Shown piece by piece: positions 8,593-17,465 of a stretch of 46,118 nucleotides of DNA. Numbering within the stretch: position 1 is the first letter of the stretch; each line of letters begins with the position of its first letter. The notes beneath the pieces were generated by a model. The model did no database searches, was not told the DNA's origin, and saw only the letters and a program-made list of their open reading frames with translations. The position numbers were made by a program, and so were the translations under genes. The stretch is from Clostridium sp. (lineage in GTDB: Bacteria > Bacillota > Clostridia > Clostridiales > Clostridiaceae): positions 1 through 46,118 of the forward strand of contig NZ_JARHZJ010000079.1 in assembly GCF_029258205.1 (NCBI RefSeq), read 5' to 3'.

Positions 8593-10323
8593 ATGATGAT
8601 AGACAAGAGGCTTTTAAACTTGTGTAAGGAATCTAAGAAATACATAGGTTTAACTGTTTTAATGAATTGGATTTCTGTAATTTGTAATCTGATGACAATA
8701 ATAGTTATTGGATTTAGTATTCAGGAACTTTTTAGTTTAGGAAATATTGAAAACTTAAATAAAAAAATATTAATTTTAATTGGGCTTTTAGGGGTAAGAT
8801 TTTGTGTGAATTTATTAAGTGGACACTTCTCATATAAATCTTCAGAGATGGTTAAGATTACTCTTAGAGATAAGATATATGAGAAGCTTTTAAAGCTTGG
8901 AATGAGATATGATAAGGTAGATTCTACATCTTCAATTGTTCAAATGGCCGTTGAAGGAGTAGAGGCTTTAGAGGTTTATTTTAGTAAATACTTACCTCAG
9001 TTAATATATTCTATTTTAGCGCCTTTAACTTTATTTTGTGCTTTAGCATTTATTTCATTTAAAGCAGCTTTAGTATTTATACTTTGTTTGCCTTTAATAC
9101 CAATATCAATAATATTAATAATGAAAATAGCTAAGAAAATATTAAAGGAATATTGGGGACAGTATTCAGATTTAGGAAATACATTCTTAGAAAACCTTCA
9201 AGGTCTTACAACATTAAAAGTTTTTGATGTGGATAATGAAAGACATAAACTTATGAATGAAGAGGCTGAAAGTTTTAGAAAAATAACTATGAAAGTTTTA
9301 AGTATGCAATTAAACTCAATAAATGTTATGGATTTGATTGCTTTTGGAGGAGCTGCTCTTGGAAGTATAGTTGCTTTATTACAATTTAGGGCTGGAACAG
9401 TAAGTCTTGGAGGAATGATAGTAATTTTATTAATATCAGCAGAGTTTTTCATACCTCTTAGATTATTAGGATCATATTTCCATATTGCTATGAATGGAAT
9501 AGCTGCTGCAGATAGAATTTTCAAGGTTTTAGAAGCTGATGAAAGCAAAGTTTCTTCAAATAGTAATCTTAATGAAATATCAAATATATCTCTTGAAAAT
9601 GTAAGTTTCTCTTATGATGGAAAAAGAGAAGTTTTAAAGGATATATCTTTATCAATAAATAAAGGAGAATATATAGCAATAGTTGGTGAAAGTGGAAGTG
9701 GAAAAAGTACCATAGCTTCATTAATTTTAAATAACTATAAGGCATCAAAAGGAAAGATAACTTTAAATGAAATTGATATAAATAACATAGATTTTGATGA
9801 TCTTTATAATAAAGTATCAATAATATCAACTAACAGTTATATATTTAATGGAACAGTTAAGGATAACTTGTTAATAGCTAAGAAGGATGCAACTTTAGAA
9901 GAGATAAATTATGCCTTAGCAAAGGCTAACCTTTTAGACTTTGTGAATTCTAAAAAGGAAAAATTAGATTTAGAAGTTGGTGAAGGTGGATCAAAGCTTT
10001 CAGGAGGACAAAAGCAAAGACTTGCTTTGGCTAGAACTATATTAGCAAATAGAGAAGTAATAATATTTGATGAAGCAACTTCAAATATTGATGTTGAAAG
10101 TGAAAATATGATTTGGAAATCAATAAATGAAATAGCAAAAGATAAAACAGTAATAGTTATATCTCATAGGCTTGCTAATGTTAAAAATGCAGATAGAATT
10201 TATATGCTAGATAAAGGAATTCTAGTTGAAGAGGGAAGTCATAATGTTCTTATGGAAAGAAAGAATAAGTATTATAGTATGGTAAATTATCAAAATGAAT
10301 TAGAAATAGGAGGTGTTATATAA
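8593..10323 (+). CDS. ABC exporter-fold transporter, subunit 1 (CydD/IrtA-like half transporter)
   Basis: 576 aa from ATG 8593 (a TTG at 8548 is in frame but lies inside the preceding gene and has no good ribosome binding site). Six N-terminal membrane helices are followed by an ATPase domain: Walker A GESGSGKST, signature LSGGQKQRLALAR, Walker B VIIFDEATSNID, switch His in VISHRLAN. It pairs with the next gene as a heterodimer. Exporter-fold pairs in iron operons include CydDC-type thiol exporters and IrtAB-type siderophore importers; its place in a heme operon suggests heme or a heme-related substrate, but direction and cargo cannot be read from sequence. Confidence 0.88.
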   Translation: MMIDKRLLNLCKESKKYIGLTVLMNWISVICNLMTIIVIGFSIQELFSLGNIENLNKKILILIGLLGVRFCVNLLSGHFSYKSSEMVKITLRDKIYEKLLKLGMRYDKVDSTSSIVQMAVEGVEALEVYFSKYLPQLIYSILAPLTLFCALAFISFKAALVFILCLPLIPISIILIMKIAKKILKEYWGQYSDLGNTFLENLQGLTTLKVFDVDNERHKLMNEEAESFRKITMKVLSMQLNSINVMDLIAFGGAALGSIVALLQFRAGTVSLGGMIVILLISAEFFIPLRLLGSYFHIAMNGIAAADRIFKVLEADESKVSSNSNLNEISNISLENVSFSYDGKREVLKDISLSINKGEYIAIVGESGSGKSTIASLILNNYKASKGKITLNEIDINNIDFDDLYNKVSIISTNSYIFNGTVKDNLLIAKKDATLEEINYALAKANLLDFVNSKKEKLDLEVGEGGSKLSGGQKQRLALARTILANREVIIFDEATSNIDVESENMIWKSINEIAKDKTVIVISHRLANVKNADRIYMLDKGILVEEGSHNVLMERKNKYYSMVNYQNELEIGGVI

Positions 10324-12012
10324 ATGAGAAAATCAGGTTTTTCAATAATGAAAAGACTTATAGTGGAGCTTAAACCTCTTGCACCTGTAATGTTTATAAC
10401 AGTATTTATGGGAGTTTTAGGATTTTTAGCAGCTATAGGAATAACCGTATTTGGAAGTGTAGCAATATCAAGTTTAATAGATAGTACTATAAATTTTTCA
10501 TTTAAAACAGCTCTTATTTTAATGATAGTACTTGGAATATTAAGAGGGCCTTTAAGATATGGAGAACAATTAAGTGGACACTATATAGCCTTTAAAATAT
10601 TAGTTATATTAAGAGATAAAGTGTTTTCAGCTCTTAGAAAACTTGCTCCAGCTAAATTAGAGGGAATGGAGAAAGGAAATTTAATTTCTATGATAACTTC
10701 TGATATTGAGCTTTTAGAAGTTTTTTATGCTCATACTATAGCGCCAATTAGTATAGCAATTATAACTAACTCTATAATGGGATTAATACTATTAAGTATT
10801 AACGTAAAAGTTGGTATAGTTGGAATAATTGGTTATATACTAATAGGTTTTGGTGTTCCTTATATTAGTAGTAGCTTAGGAAAAGAAGCTGGTGTTCAAT
10901 ATAGAGAAGCATTCGGAAAAACAAATTCTTATATTTTAGATTCTCTTAGAGGAATTAAAGAGGTTTTAATTTTTAATAATGGTACTGAAAGAAGAGAGAA
11001 TATAAAAAAATTCTCTGAAGAATTAAATGAGAAGCAAAAGGTTATAAAAAAACATGAGGGGATAATAAGAGCTTTTAGTGATTTAATTATAATGTTAACA
11101 ATACTTATAGCTTTATATGTTGCATATTTAGATGTTTTAAAAGGAACTATGACAATAGGAGAGTTAATAATTGTTGTTACTTTAATAGCATCTTCCTTTG
11201 GACCTGTTGTAGCTTTAAGTAATCTATCTAACAATCTTCTTTTAACTTTTGCATCAGCTCAAAGAATTTTTAATATATTAGATGAAAAGCCTTCTGTAGA
11301 AGAAATTTTAGGGGAAGGCATGAAAGTTGGAAACAAAATAGAGTATAAGGATGTTTCTTTTGCATACAAGGGAAAAGAAAATGTATTAAAAGATGTAAAC
11401 ATAGATATAAATTTAGGTGATAAGATTGCTGTAATTGGAGAAAGTGGAACTGGAAAGAGTACTTTTATAAAATTGCTTATGAGATTCTGGGATGTTACAA
11501 AGGGAGAAATTAGCATAGGAAATAAGAATGTGAAAGGTATTCAGACAAAAGAGTTAAGAAAGAAAATGTCTTTAATGGGACAAGAAACAAGTCTATTTAA
11601 TATGAGTATTGAAGATAATATTAAAATAGGAAAGCTAGATGCAACTTTAGATGAAGTAAAAGATGCAGCAAAAAAATCAGGAATACATGATTTTATTATT
11701 GGCTTAGAGGATGGATACAAAACAAAAGTAGGAGAGTTAGGAGGAAATTTATCCTCAGGAGAAAAACAAAGAATTGGACTAGCTAGAATTTTCCTAAGAG
11801 AAAGTGAAATAGTAATTTTAGATGAACCTACAAGTAATTTAGATACTTTAAATGAAGGAATAATCCTTAAGTCTATAAAAACACACTTAAAAGATAAAAC
11901 TCTTATACTTATAACTCATAGGAAGTCTACAACTAGGGTATGTGAAAAGATATTTAGAATTAATAAGGGAAATTTAATTCAATGTGAAGAGGTGAAACAT
12001 GAGCTTGCTTAA
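10324..12012 (+). CDS. ABC exporter-fold transporter, subunit 2 (CydC/IrtB-like half transporter)
   Basis: 562 aa. Six membrane helices precede an ATPase domain with Walker A GESGTGKST, a slightly altered signature LSSGEKQRIGLAR, Walker B EIVILDEPTSNLD and switch His in LITHRKS. The canonical LSGGQ is LSSGE here, so the dimer's two ATP sites may be unequal, as in many heterodimeric exporters. The start is 3 nt after the preceding stop codon, and the end overlaps the DUF454 gene by 14 nt. The tight packing supports one complex and one transcript. Substrate unknown; a role in heme or iron handling is inferred from the operon. Confidence 0.88.
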   Translation: MRKSGFSIMKRLIVELKPLAPVMFITVFMGVLGFLAAIGITVFGSVAISSLIDSTINFSFKTALILMIVLGILRGPLRYGEQLSGHYIAFKILVILRDKVFSALRKLAPAKLEGMEKGNLISMITSDIELLEVFYAHTIAPISIAIITNSIMGLILLSINVKVGIVGIIGYILIGFGVPYISSSLGKEAGVQYREAFGKTNSYILDSLRGIKEVLIFNNGTERRENIKKFSEELNEKQKVIKKHEGIIRAFSDLIIMLTILIALYVAYLDVLKGTMTIGELIIVVTLIASSFGPVVALSNLSNNLLLTFASAQRIFNILDEKPSVEEILGEGMKVGNKIEYKDVSFAYKGKENVLKDVNIDINLGDKIAVIGESGTGKSTFIKLLMRFWDVTKGEISIGNKNVKGIQTKELRKKMSLMGQETSLFNMSIEDNIKIGKLDATLDEVKDAAKKSGIHDFIIGLEDGYKTKVGELGGNLSSGEKQRIGLARIFLRESEIVILDEPTSNLDTLNEGIILKSIKTHLKDKTLILITHRKSTTRVCEKIFRINKGNLIQCEEVKHELA

Positions 12013-12394
12013 GATATTTTATGTTATTTTAGGTTTTATTTCTTTAGGATTAGGAATAATAGGAATAATCTTACCTATATTACCTACTACACCATTTTTA
12101 TTGTTAACAGCATTCTGTTTTGTTAAAGGATCAGATAAGTTTGATAAATGGTTCAAAGGGACAAACATATATAAAAAGCATTTAGAAAGTTTTGAAAAAA
12201 ATAGATCTATGACTTTAAAAACTAAATTAACTATACTACTTACAGCTGATATTATGTTATTATTTCCATTAATACTATCAAATAGTATTCATCTGAAAAT
12301 ATTTATAGTGATATTAATGATGTTTAAATTCTATTATTTCATGTTTAGAATTAAAACTATAAAAGCAGGTGAGGTTGTTGAACAGAATAGATAA
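11999..12394 (+). CDS. DUF454 (YbaN-like) inner-membrane protein
   Basis: 131 aa with three to four membrane helices. The N-terminal segment LGLGIIGIILPILPTTPFLLLTAFCF is the hallmark of DUF454/YbaN. The following KHLESFEKNRSMTLKTK is the short cytoplasmic loop typical of the family. Function is unknown; members often sit in iron- or heme-related operons. It overlaps the upstream ABC gene by 14 nt and the downstream small gene by about 17-26 nt, so it belongs to the same transcript. Confidence 0.88.
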   Translation: MSLLKIFYVILGFISLGLGIIGIILPILPTTPFLLLTAFCFVKGSDKFDKWFKGTNIYKKHLESFEKNRSMTLKTKLTILLTADIMLLFPLILSNSIHLKIFIVILMMFKFYYFMFRIKTIKAGEVVEQNR

Positions 12395-12674
12395 AGAAAA
12401 AGAGATAATAACATTAATGATAAAACTTTATTGCAATAAGAAACATATAAGTTCAAATGAGGAACTTTGTGATGAGTGTAGAGAACTAGAAGAATATGCT
12501 CATAAAAGATTAACTTATTGCAAGTTTGGAAATGAAAAAAGTTCTTGTAAAAAATGCCCTATTCATTGTTATAAAAAAGATATGAGAGAAAAAGTTAAAG
12601 AAGTAATGAAGTTTTCAGGACCAAGAATACTTATATATAATCCAAAGGAATATATAAGACACATATTTAAATAA
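12378..12674 (+). CDS. small Cys-rich protein of the nitrous oxide-stimulated promoter family
   Basis: 98 aa from TTG 12378, chosen because AGGTGA (12367-12372) gives the best spacing; GTG 12369 and TTG 12375 are alternatives. The pattern fits this family: HISSNEELCDECRELEEYAHKRLTYC, then SCKKCPIHCYKKDMRE, then VMKFSGPRI and a C-terminal YIRHIF. Seven Cys residues in CxxC-type spacings suggest bound metal or an Fe-S cluster, though no biochemical role is established. Last intact gene of the heme operon; a strong terminator follows within 10 nt. The family name is historical and does not imply N2O metabolism here. Confidence 0.78.
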   Translation: MNRIDKEKEIITLMIKLYCNKKHISSNEELCDECRELEEYAHKRLTYCKFGNEKSSCKKCPIHCYKKDMREKVKEVMKFSGPRILIYNPKEYIRHIFK

Positions 12675-12680
12675 TTTTAC

Positions 12681-12737
12681 AAAAGGGGATGTATCCAAAG
12701 AGATAAAAGGTTTCTTATTTTGGGATACATCCTTTTT
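12681..12737 (+). terminator. terminator of the heme-uptake operon
   Basis: GGATGTATCC (12687-12696) pairs perfectly with GGATACATCC (12723-12732). The stem is extended by A4 against T5 across a two-G bulge, and a T-rich tail follows. The 26-nt loop holds further short complementarity. Confidence 0.8.
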
Positions 12738-12809
12738 CTTTATTTATATATTAGATTGTTATGTTGTAAACTAAGAAGAATATATTTTAAGTTTAGAGAA
12801 GTGTTTGGA

Positions 12810-12941
12810 TTGAACAATATAGATAAAGATAGAATCGTATGTAGATGTAAAAACGTATCAGAGGGAACAATAATAGAAGCAATAAAAAATGGAGCAGATA
12901 ACTATGAAAAAGTTATAATATATTTAAAGCGGTATAATTAA
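12810..12941 (+). pseudogene. truncated bfd-like [2Fe-2S] domain protein
   Basis: The frame encodes DRIVCRCKNVSEGTIIEAIKNGADNYEKV, the first half of the BFD-like [2Fe-2S] fold (bacterioferritin-associated ferredoxin family), including its CxC pair. The normal continuation, TGA(T/G)xGxCxGxxC with the second Cys pair, is missing: the frame turns into IIYLKRYN and stops. Without the second pair a cluster could not be held in the usual way. Scanning the next bases in other frames shows no lost second half, so a deletion is more likely than a simple frameshift. An upstream extension to 12720 would begin inside the operon terminator; TTG 12810 or GTG 12801 are the plausible starts. Confidence 0.6.
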
Positions 12942-12963
12942 GAGAAAAATGGAGGATTTAAAT

Positions 12964-14409
12964 ATGAAACCAAATATTGTTTTAATGATGGTTGACCAGA
13001 TGAGAGGAGATTGTTTAGGGGTTAATGGAAATGAATTTATAGAAACTCCTAACTTAGATATGATGGCTACTGAAGGATACAATTTTGAAAATGCTTATAC
13101 AGCAGTTCCAAGTTGTATTGCATCTAGAGCTGCTATTTTAACAGGGATGAGTCAAAAATCACATGGAAGAGTTGGATATGAAGATGGAGTTTCTTGGAAT
13201 TATGAAAATACCATAGCTTCAGAATTTTCAAAGGCTGGTTATCATACTCAATGTATTGGTAAAATGCATGTTTATCCAGAGAGGAATCTTTGTGGATTTC
13301 ATAATATTATGTTACATGATGGGTATTTACACTTTGCTAGAAATAAAGAAGGAAAGGCATCTACCAAATTTGAGCAATGTGATGATTATTTAAAATGGTT
13401 TAGAGAAAATAAAGGTCATAATGCTGACTTAATAGACATAGGGCTTGATTGTAATTCATGGGTGTCTAGACATTGGGGATATGATGAAAACTTACACCCT
13501 ACTAATTGGGTAGTTAATGAATCGATAGATTTCTTAAGAAGAAGAGATCCAAGTAAGCCATTCTTTTTAAAGATGTCTTTTGTTAGACCACATTCACCTT
13601 TGGATCCACCAAAGTTTTATTTTGATATGTATAAGGATGAAATTTTACCTGATCCTTTAATCGGAGAGTGGGCTGAGAAAGAGGATGAACAAAATAAAGG
13701 AAAAGATATAAATTGTGTTAAAGGAATAATTAATAAAAAAGCATTAAAGAGAGCTAAAGCTGCTTATTATGGGTTAATAACTCATATTGATCATCAAATA
13801 GGAAGATTTTTAATAGCCTTATCAGAGTATAGAGAATTAAATAATACAATATTCTTATTTGTTTCTGACCATGGAGATATGATGGGAGATCATAATTGGT
13901 TTAGAAAGGCAATTCCTTATGAGGGAAGTGTTAGAGTACCATTTTTTATTTATGACCCAGGAAACTTATTAAAAGGAAAAAAAGGAAAAGTATTTGATGA
14001 AGTTTTAGAGTTAAGAGATATTATGCCAACTTTATTAGACTTTGCTAATATTTCTATACCTGATTCAGTAGAAGGCTTAAGTCTTAAGGATTTAATAGAA
14101 GAAAGAGATAATACTTGGAGAGAATATATTCATGGAGAACATTCCTTTGGAGTAGATTCTAACCATTACATTGTAACAAAGAAAGATAAGTTTTTATGGT
14201 TTTCCCAAAAAAATGAGGAGCAATATTTTGACTTGGAGAAGGATCCAAATGAGCTTGCTAATCTTATAGATTCAAAAGATTATAAGGATAGAATAAATTA
14301 CTTAAGAGAAATATTAATTAAAGAGCTTGAAGGAAGAGAAGAAGGATACACTGATGGAAGTAGACTTTTAAAAGGACATCCAGTAAGTGCTTTAAAACAT
14401 ATAAGATAA
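12964..14409 (+). CDS. sulfatase, Cys-type (formylglycine-dependent)
   Basis: 481 aa from ATG 12964 (an in-frame ATG at 12949 precedes the ribosome binding site GGAGG 12951-12955 and is unlikely). Alkaline-phosphatase-like fold with N-terminal metal-ligand segment MMVDQMRGD, the sulfatase signature [13 protein letters not shown] with Cys51, GKMHVYP carrying catalytic Lys/His, FVRPHSP, and [11 protein letters not shown] with metal-binding Asp/His. Cys51 must be oxidised to formylglycine; in anaerobes a radical-SAM maturase (anSME) does this, and none is encoded in the window. No signal peptide is seen, so it is probably cytosolic. It hydrolyses sulfate esters; substrate unknown. A strong terminator follows. 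Confidence 0.93.
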   Translation: MKPNIVLMMVDQMRGDCLGVNGNEFIETPNLDMMATEGYNFENAYTAVPSCIASRAAILTGMSQKSHGRVGYEDGVSWNYENTIASEFSKAGYHTQCIGKMHVYPERNLCGFHNIMLHDGYLHFARNKEGKASTKFEQCDDYLKWFRENKGHNADLIDIGLDCNSWVSRHWGYDENLHPTNWVVNESIDFLRRRDPSKPFFLKMSFVRPHSPLDPPKFYFDMYKDEILPDPLIGEWAEKEDEQNKGKDINCVKGIINKKALKRAKAAYYGLITHIDHQIGRFLIALSEYRELNNTIFLFVSDHGDMMGDHNWFRKAIPYEGSVRVPFFIYDPGNLLKGKKGKVFDEVLELRDIMPTLLDFANISIPDSVEGLSLKDLIEERDNTWREYIHGEHSFGVDSNHYIVTKKDKFLWFSQKNEEQYFDLEKDPNELANLIDSKDYKDRINYLREILIKELEGREEGYTDGSRLLKGHPVSALKHIR

Positions 14410-14411
14410 TT

Positions 14412-14453
14412 AAAAAGGAAACTAGAAAGGGAAAGCCTTCTAGTTTCCTTTTT
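14412..14453 (+). terminator. terminator after the sulfatase gene
   Basis: A 16-bp perfect inverted repeat (14412-14427 with 14438-14453) has a 10-nt loop and a T5 end. It is A-rich on the 5' side and so may also work on the opposite strand. Confidence 0.85.
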
Positions 14454-14756
14454 CTGATATTTGATTTATATATGTATATATTTAGCTATATTGTGACTGA
14501 TTTTTGATTATTAGAAGTATTTAATAGATATGTTAAAAAATAAAAACATTATATAAGAATTTTATTCATATATATTAATACGTATATATTATAATCATTA
14601 ATATTCTAGAAAAAATTTACTTATTAATAATAAATAAGTAAATTAGTTATAAATATGATAATAATTAAGTGATTTTTTTATAAATATGATTGAAAAAGTT
14701 GATAAATAAAATTATAATTGGATTTAGTATATATTTAAAATTAGGGAGGATTTATA
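14454..14756. other. AT-rich intergenic region, no gene seen
   Basis: About 300 nt, almost entirely A/T, between the sulfatase terminator and the antiporter start. I see no coding frame, no convincing RNA and no clear repeat. It presumably holds the antiporter promoter, but the AT background makes any single -35/-10 assignment unsafe. Confidence 0.5.
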
Positions 14757-15956
14757 ATGATATCTTATGAATTTTTGTTTGACTTAGCATTAATTCTTAT
14801 TAGCACAAAGCTATTGGGATTAATAACCAAAAAGTTTAAAATGCCACAGGTTGTTGGTGCTTTGTTAGCTGGTGTAATTTTAGGACCTGCTGTCTTAAAT
14901 GTTTTATCTGAGACAGAGTTTATTCAAAATCTTGCAGAATTAGGGGTTATAGTATTAATGTTTACAGCTGGCTTAGAAACTGATATTAACCAATTAAAGA
15001 AAACTGGTAAAGCATCATTTATAATAGCTGTACTTGGAGTAATAATTCCACTTTTAGGAGGATTTTTTATTGCAAGCATATTTAATAAAGGAAATGATAT
15101 TAATACTATATTGAAAAATGTATTCGTAGGAATTATATTAACTGCAACTTCAGTTAGTATTACTGTAGAGACTTTAAAAGAAATGGGAAAATTAAATACA
15201 AGGGCAGGAAATGCAATACTAGGCGCTGCTATTATTGATGATATATTAGGAATAATAGCATTAACTATAACAACTAGTTTAGCAGATCCATCAATTAATG
15301 TAATAATGGTTTTAGCAAAAATAGTTATGTTCTTTATTTTTGCTGGTTTTTCAGGATATTTATTCCATTGGGCGTTTGTAAAATTAGATGAACGATATAA
15401 GAGAGATTTAAGAAGATTTGTAATAATAGCTTTTGTATTTTGTTTATTATTATCTTTTTCTGCTGAGGAATTCTTTGGTGTTGCTGATATAACAGGAGCT
15501 TTTATAGCAGGATTAGTAATATCTGATTCAGATAGAAGTAAATATTTAAATTCAAGATTTGAAACATTGTCATATATATTATTATCTCCTATATTTTTTG
15601 CTAGTATAGGAATAAAAATTCAATTAACATCTATGACAAAAACTATGTTCATATTTGCAATACTATTACTTATAGTAGCTATATTAAGCAAGGTTGTTGG
15701 ATGTGCCTTAGGAGCTAAACTATGTAAATATAGTAATAGAGAATCTATCCAAATAGGAACAGGAATGATATCAAGGGGAGAGGTGGCACTTATAGTTGCA
15801 AATAAAGGTATTGCAATGGGACTTATGCTACCAGAATTTTTAGCGCCAGTAGTAATAGTAGTTGTGGTTACAACTATAGTAACTCCTATTTTATTAAAAA
15901 TTGCTTTTAATAACAAATCTAAAAGTGTAGATTTAAATGTAAATGCCAGTGTGTAG
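14757..15956 (+). CDS. CPA2-family cation:proton antiporter
   Basis: 399 aa, about twelve membrane helices, no C-terminal TrkA-N domain. CPA2 (KefB/NapA/GerN-like) landmarks: KMPQVVGALLAGVILGP in the first helices, LAELGVIVLMFTAGLET, and the ion-binding helix AIIDDILGIIALTI, with two adjacent Asp typical of electrogenic Na+/H+ exchangers. DITGAFIAGLVIS and GMISRGEVALIVANKG also fit. It exchanges Na+ or K+ for H+ across the membrane. ATG start with GGGAGGA. Monocistronic by context. Which cation it prefers cannot be settled from sequence. Confidence 0.92.
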   Translation: MISYEFLFDLALILISTKLLGLITKKFKMPQVVGALLAGVILGPAVLNVLSETEFIQNLAELGVIVLMFTAGLETDINQLKKTGKASFIIAVLGVIIPLLGGFFIASIFNKGNDINTILKNVFVGIILTATSVSITVETLKEMGKLNTRAGNAILGAAIIDDILGIIALTITTSLADPSINVIMVLAKIVMFFIFAGFSGYLFHWAFVKLDERYKRDLRRFVIIAFVFCLLLSFSAEEFFGVADITGAFIAGLVISDSDRSKYLNSRFETLSYILLSPIFFASIGIKIQLTSMTKTMFIFAILLLIVAILSKVVGCALGAKLCKYSNRESIQIGTGMISRGEVALIVANKGIAMGLMLPEFLAPVVIVVVVTTIVTPILLKIAFNNKSKSVDLNVNASV

Positions 15957-16143
15957 AATTTAAAAATAATTTAATAAAACTTATTTATTATTAGATTATT
16001 TTTAAAATTAATAATTTAAAATATAGAAAAAGTAACATTTTTAATGACTAAAATAGATAGATTAATAACTAGTGATTATAATCCTTTTGAAGAAATTTTC
16101 TTAGTGTTACTATAATTAACAAATAATTAATAATTAATTATAT

Positions 16144-16194
16144 AAATACTAAGGCTTGAGTGTGGAGAAAGTCTACATTGAAACTATAGTATTT
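16144..16194 (+). ncRNA. predicted hairpin element in the leader of the charged hypothetical gene
   Basis: AAATACTA (16144-16151) pairs with TAGTATTT (16187-16194). Inside, TGTGGA (16161-16166) pairs with TCTACA (16172-16177) around a GAAAG loop, leaving purine-rich internal loops on both sides. The structure ends about 12 nt before the ribosome binding site of the gene at 16220. It matches no riboswitch class I can name. It could be a translational control element or chance. Confidence 0.35.
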
Positions 16195-16219
16195 GTATTT
16201 ATCTTAGGAGGTAATACAA

Positions 16220-16747
16220 ATGAGTAAAGAAATAATAGATATTGAAGTAGATGAATTTATACCATTTAATGATGCAGCAGATATGAAGGAATTTAGAAAA
16301 TTCCTTAAGCAATATGGAATAGAAACTGCCTTAGAGGATACTACATTAGATTATACTAAAAAGAAATTAGAAATGTTACTTGCTTTAGCTGAAGATGGTG
16401 ATGATAAAGAATTAGCAGAACATAAAAATATATTAAAAAAACTATTAAATAACTTAAAAGGTGAAAAAGTTAAAAGAGAAGCTATGAAAGCTTTATATGA
16501 AGTGTATAGAGAATATGAGGATTTAACTGGCAAGGAATATGGAAATTTAATTGATGATAAAGAATTAGATAAAAAAATAAAAGATGCCTTAAAAGAGTAC
16601 AAGAAATATGAACATTTTAAAACTCATGAAGAGCAAATAGCTGAAAAATGGATAAGAGAGTTAAAGAAAGAGGCTATAGAGCATAAAAAAGAATGTAAAG
16701 AATTAAAAAAAGATATTAGAAGAGATTTAAAAAGACTAGAAAAATAA
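16220..16747 (+). CDS. highly charged hypothetical protein
   Basis: 175 aa, not recognised. The N-terminal ~25 residues are acidic (IDIEVDEFIPFNDAADM); the rest is Lys/Glu-rich, almost certainly alpha-helical and likely coiled-coil, ending in a strongly basic tail (KKECKELKKDIRRDLKRLEK). No signal peptide, membrane helix or Cys. ATG start with an excellent AGGAGGT and its own terminator downstream, so it is a separate transcription unit. The opposite charge of the two ends would suit nucleic-acid or protein bridging, but that is only a guess. Confidence 0.7.
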   Translation: MSKEIIDIEVDEFIPFNDAADMKEFRKFLKQYGIETALEDTTLDYTKKKLEMLLALAEDGDDKELAEHKNILKKLLNNLKGEKVKREAMKALYEVYREYEDLTGKEYGNLIDDKELDKKIKDALKEYKKYEHFKTHEEQIAEKWIRELKKEAIEHKKECKELKKDIRRDLKRLEK

Positions 16748-16767
16748 AATATATATATTTAAAAGAT

Positions 16768-16806
16768 AAGCTATATCAAAATAAAGTTTTGATATAGCTT
16801 TTTTTT
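16768..16806 (+). terminator. terminator after the charged hypothetical gene
   Basis: A 14-bp perfect stem (16768-16781 with 16787-16800), a 5-nt loop and a T tail of at least six. The stem sequence AGCTATATCAAAA recurs at 30698 in another intergenic element. Confidence 0.9.
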
Positions 16807-16832
16807 AATAACATATCTTTTTATATAATTTT

Positions 16833-16994
16833 AATATTTATTCATTAATAGCGTATCCTAAAAAGCTTATATTTAAGGGGATTAGACACATTTTTTATAT
16901 GTTTATCAAGCTTTTTTTATAAAAAACAATAGTATAAAAATATACTATGTATTTTGATATTCTTTAAATGTAATTTTTTTAACTAAATTACATT
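16833..16994. repeat. direct repeat copy A: ~160-nt hairpin-rich intergenic element
   Basis: Aligns along its length with copy B (19036-19194), same orientation, and keeps three stems: I, 16860-16868 with 16908-16916; II, ATAGTATA 16929-16936 with TATACTAT 16941-16948; III, 16967-16974 with 16986-16994. Several differences between the copies fall on both sides of a stem, preserving pairing. No coding potential. It lies left of a decayed recombinase fragment. Confidence 0.7.
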
Positions 16995-17102
16995 GGAAAA
17001 TTTTTTACTCTTTTTTTAAATAATATTTTAAATAATTATTAAAGAAAAATTATACATGATTTAGATTACATAAAAAACTATTAATTTCAAATAAATATAT
17101 AA

Positions 17103-17236
17103 AAAGTCAAGAACTTATGTACACCTAGAGTAGAGATTGTATCAAGCTTTGAACAAATATATGATAGATGGAAAAAGGGCAGTTAACTGCTGAAATAATC
17201 ATAGATCTTTTATGATTAAATAAAACTATTTTATAT
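17103..17236 (+). pseudogene. decayed serine recombinase (resolvase) C-terminal fragment
   Basis: One frame from 17103 reads KVKNLCTPRVEIVSSFEQIYDRWKKG. After a one-base frame change in the A5-G3 run at 17172-17179 the next frame reads QLTAEIIIDLL, then a stop, then LNKTILY. Together this resembles the C-terminal helix-turn-helix of resolvase/invertase recombinases (a pattern like RPxIxLPxxFExIYxxWKxGxITAxxAMxLLxLxxxTFYR). The catalytic N-terminal domain is absent and there are several in-frame stops, so it is dead. It marks a past mobile-element event next to repeat copy A. Confidence 0.55.
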
Positions 17237-17300
17237 TAGATAATTAAATCTCATAAAAAAATTTTTTATAAATGAATAATTTTTTACATATATATGAAAT

Positions 17301-17329
17301 TTTATCTTTTATAACCATTTGGCTATAAT
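17301..17329 (+). promoter_or_regulatory. candidate promoter for the TSUP-DUF1847 pair
   Basis: TTTATC (17301-17306) and a perfect TATAAT (17324-17329) with 17-nt spacing, leaving a leader of roughly 130 nt before the TSUP start. The -35 is weak; the -10 stands out. Confidence 0.4.
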
Positions 17330-17465
17330 TGTAATAAGAATTTAATATTATTAATTGTATTTAAATGGTGTTAGTATTTAATCAAATGATTGTTAAAAAT
17401 AAAACAATGGTTTGGATTTCGCGAATTCTAAATATTTAAAAAATTTAGAAAGTTGGTATATTTTG

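Noticed and set aside
12720-12809. N-terminal extension of the bfd-like frame
   Set aside because: It would start inside the operon terminator and codes for a Leu/Tyr-rich stretch not found in the family.
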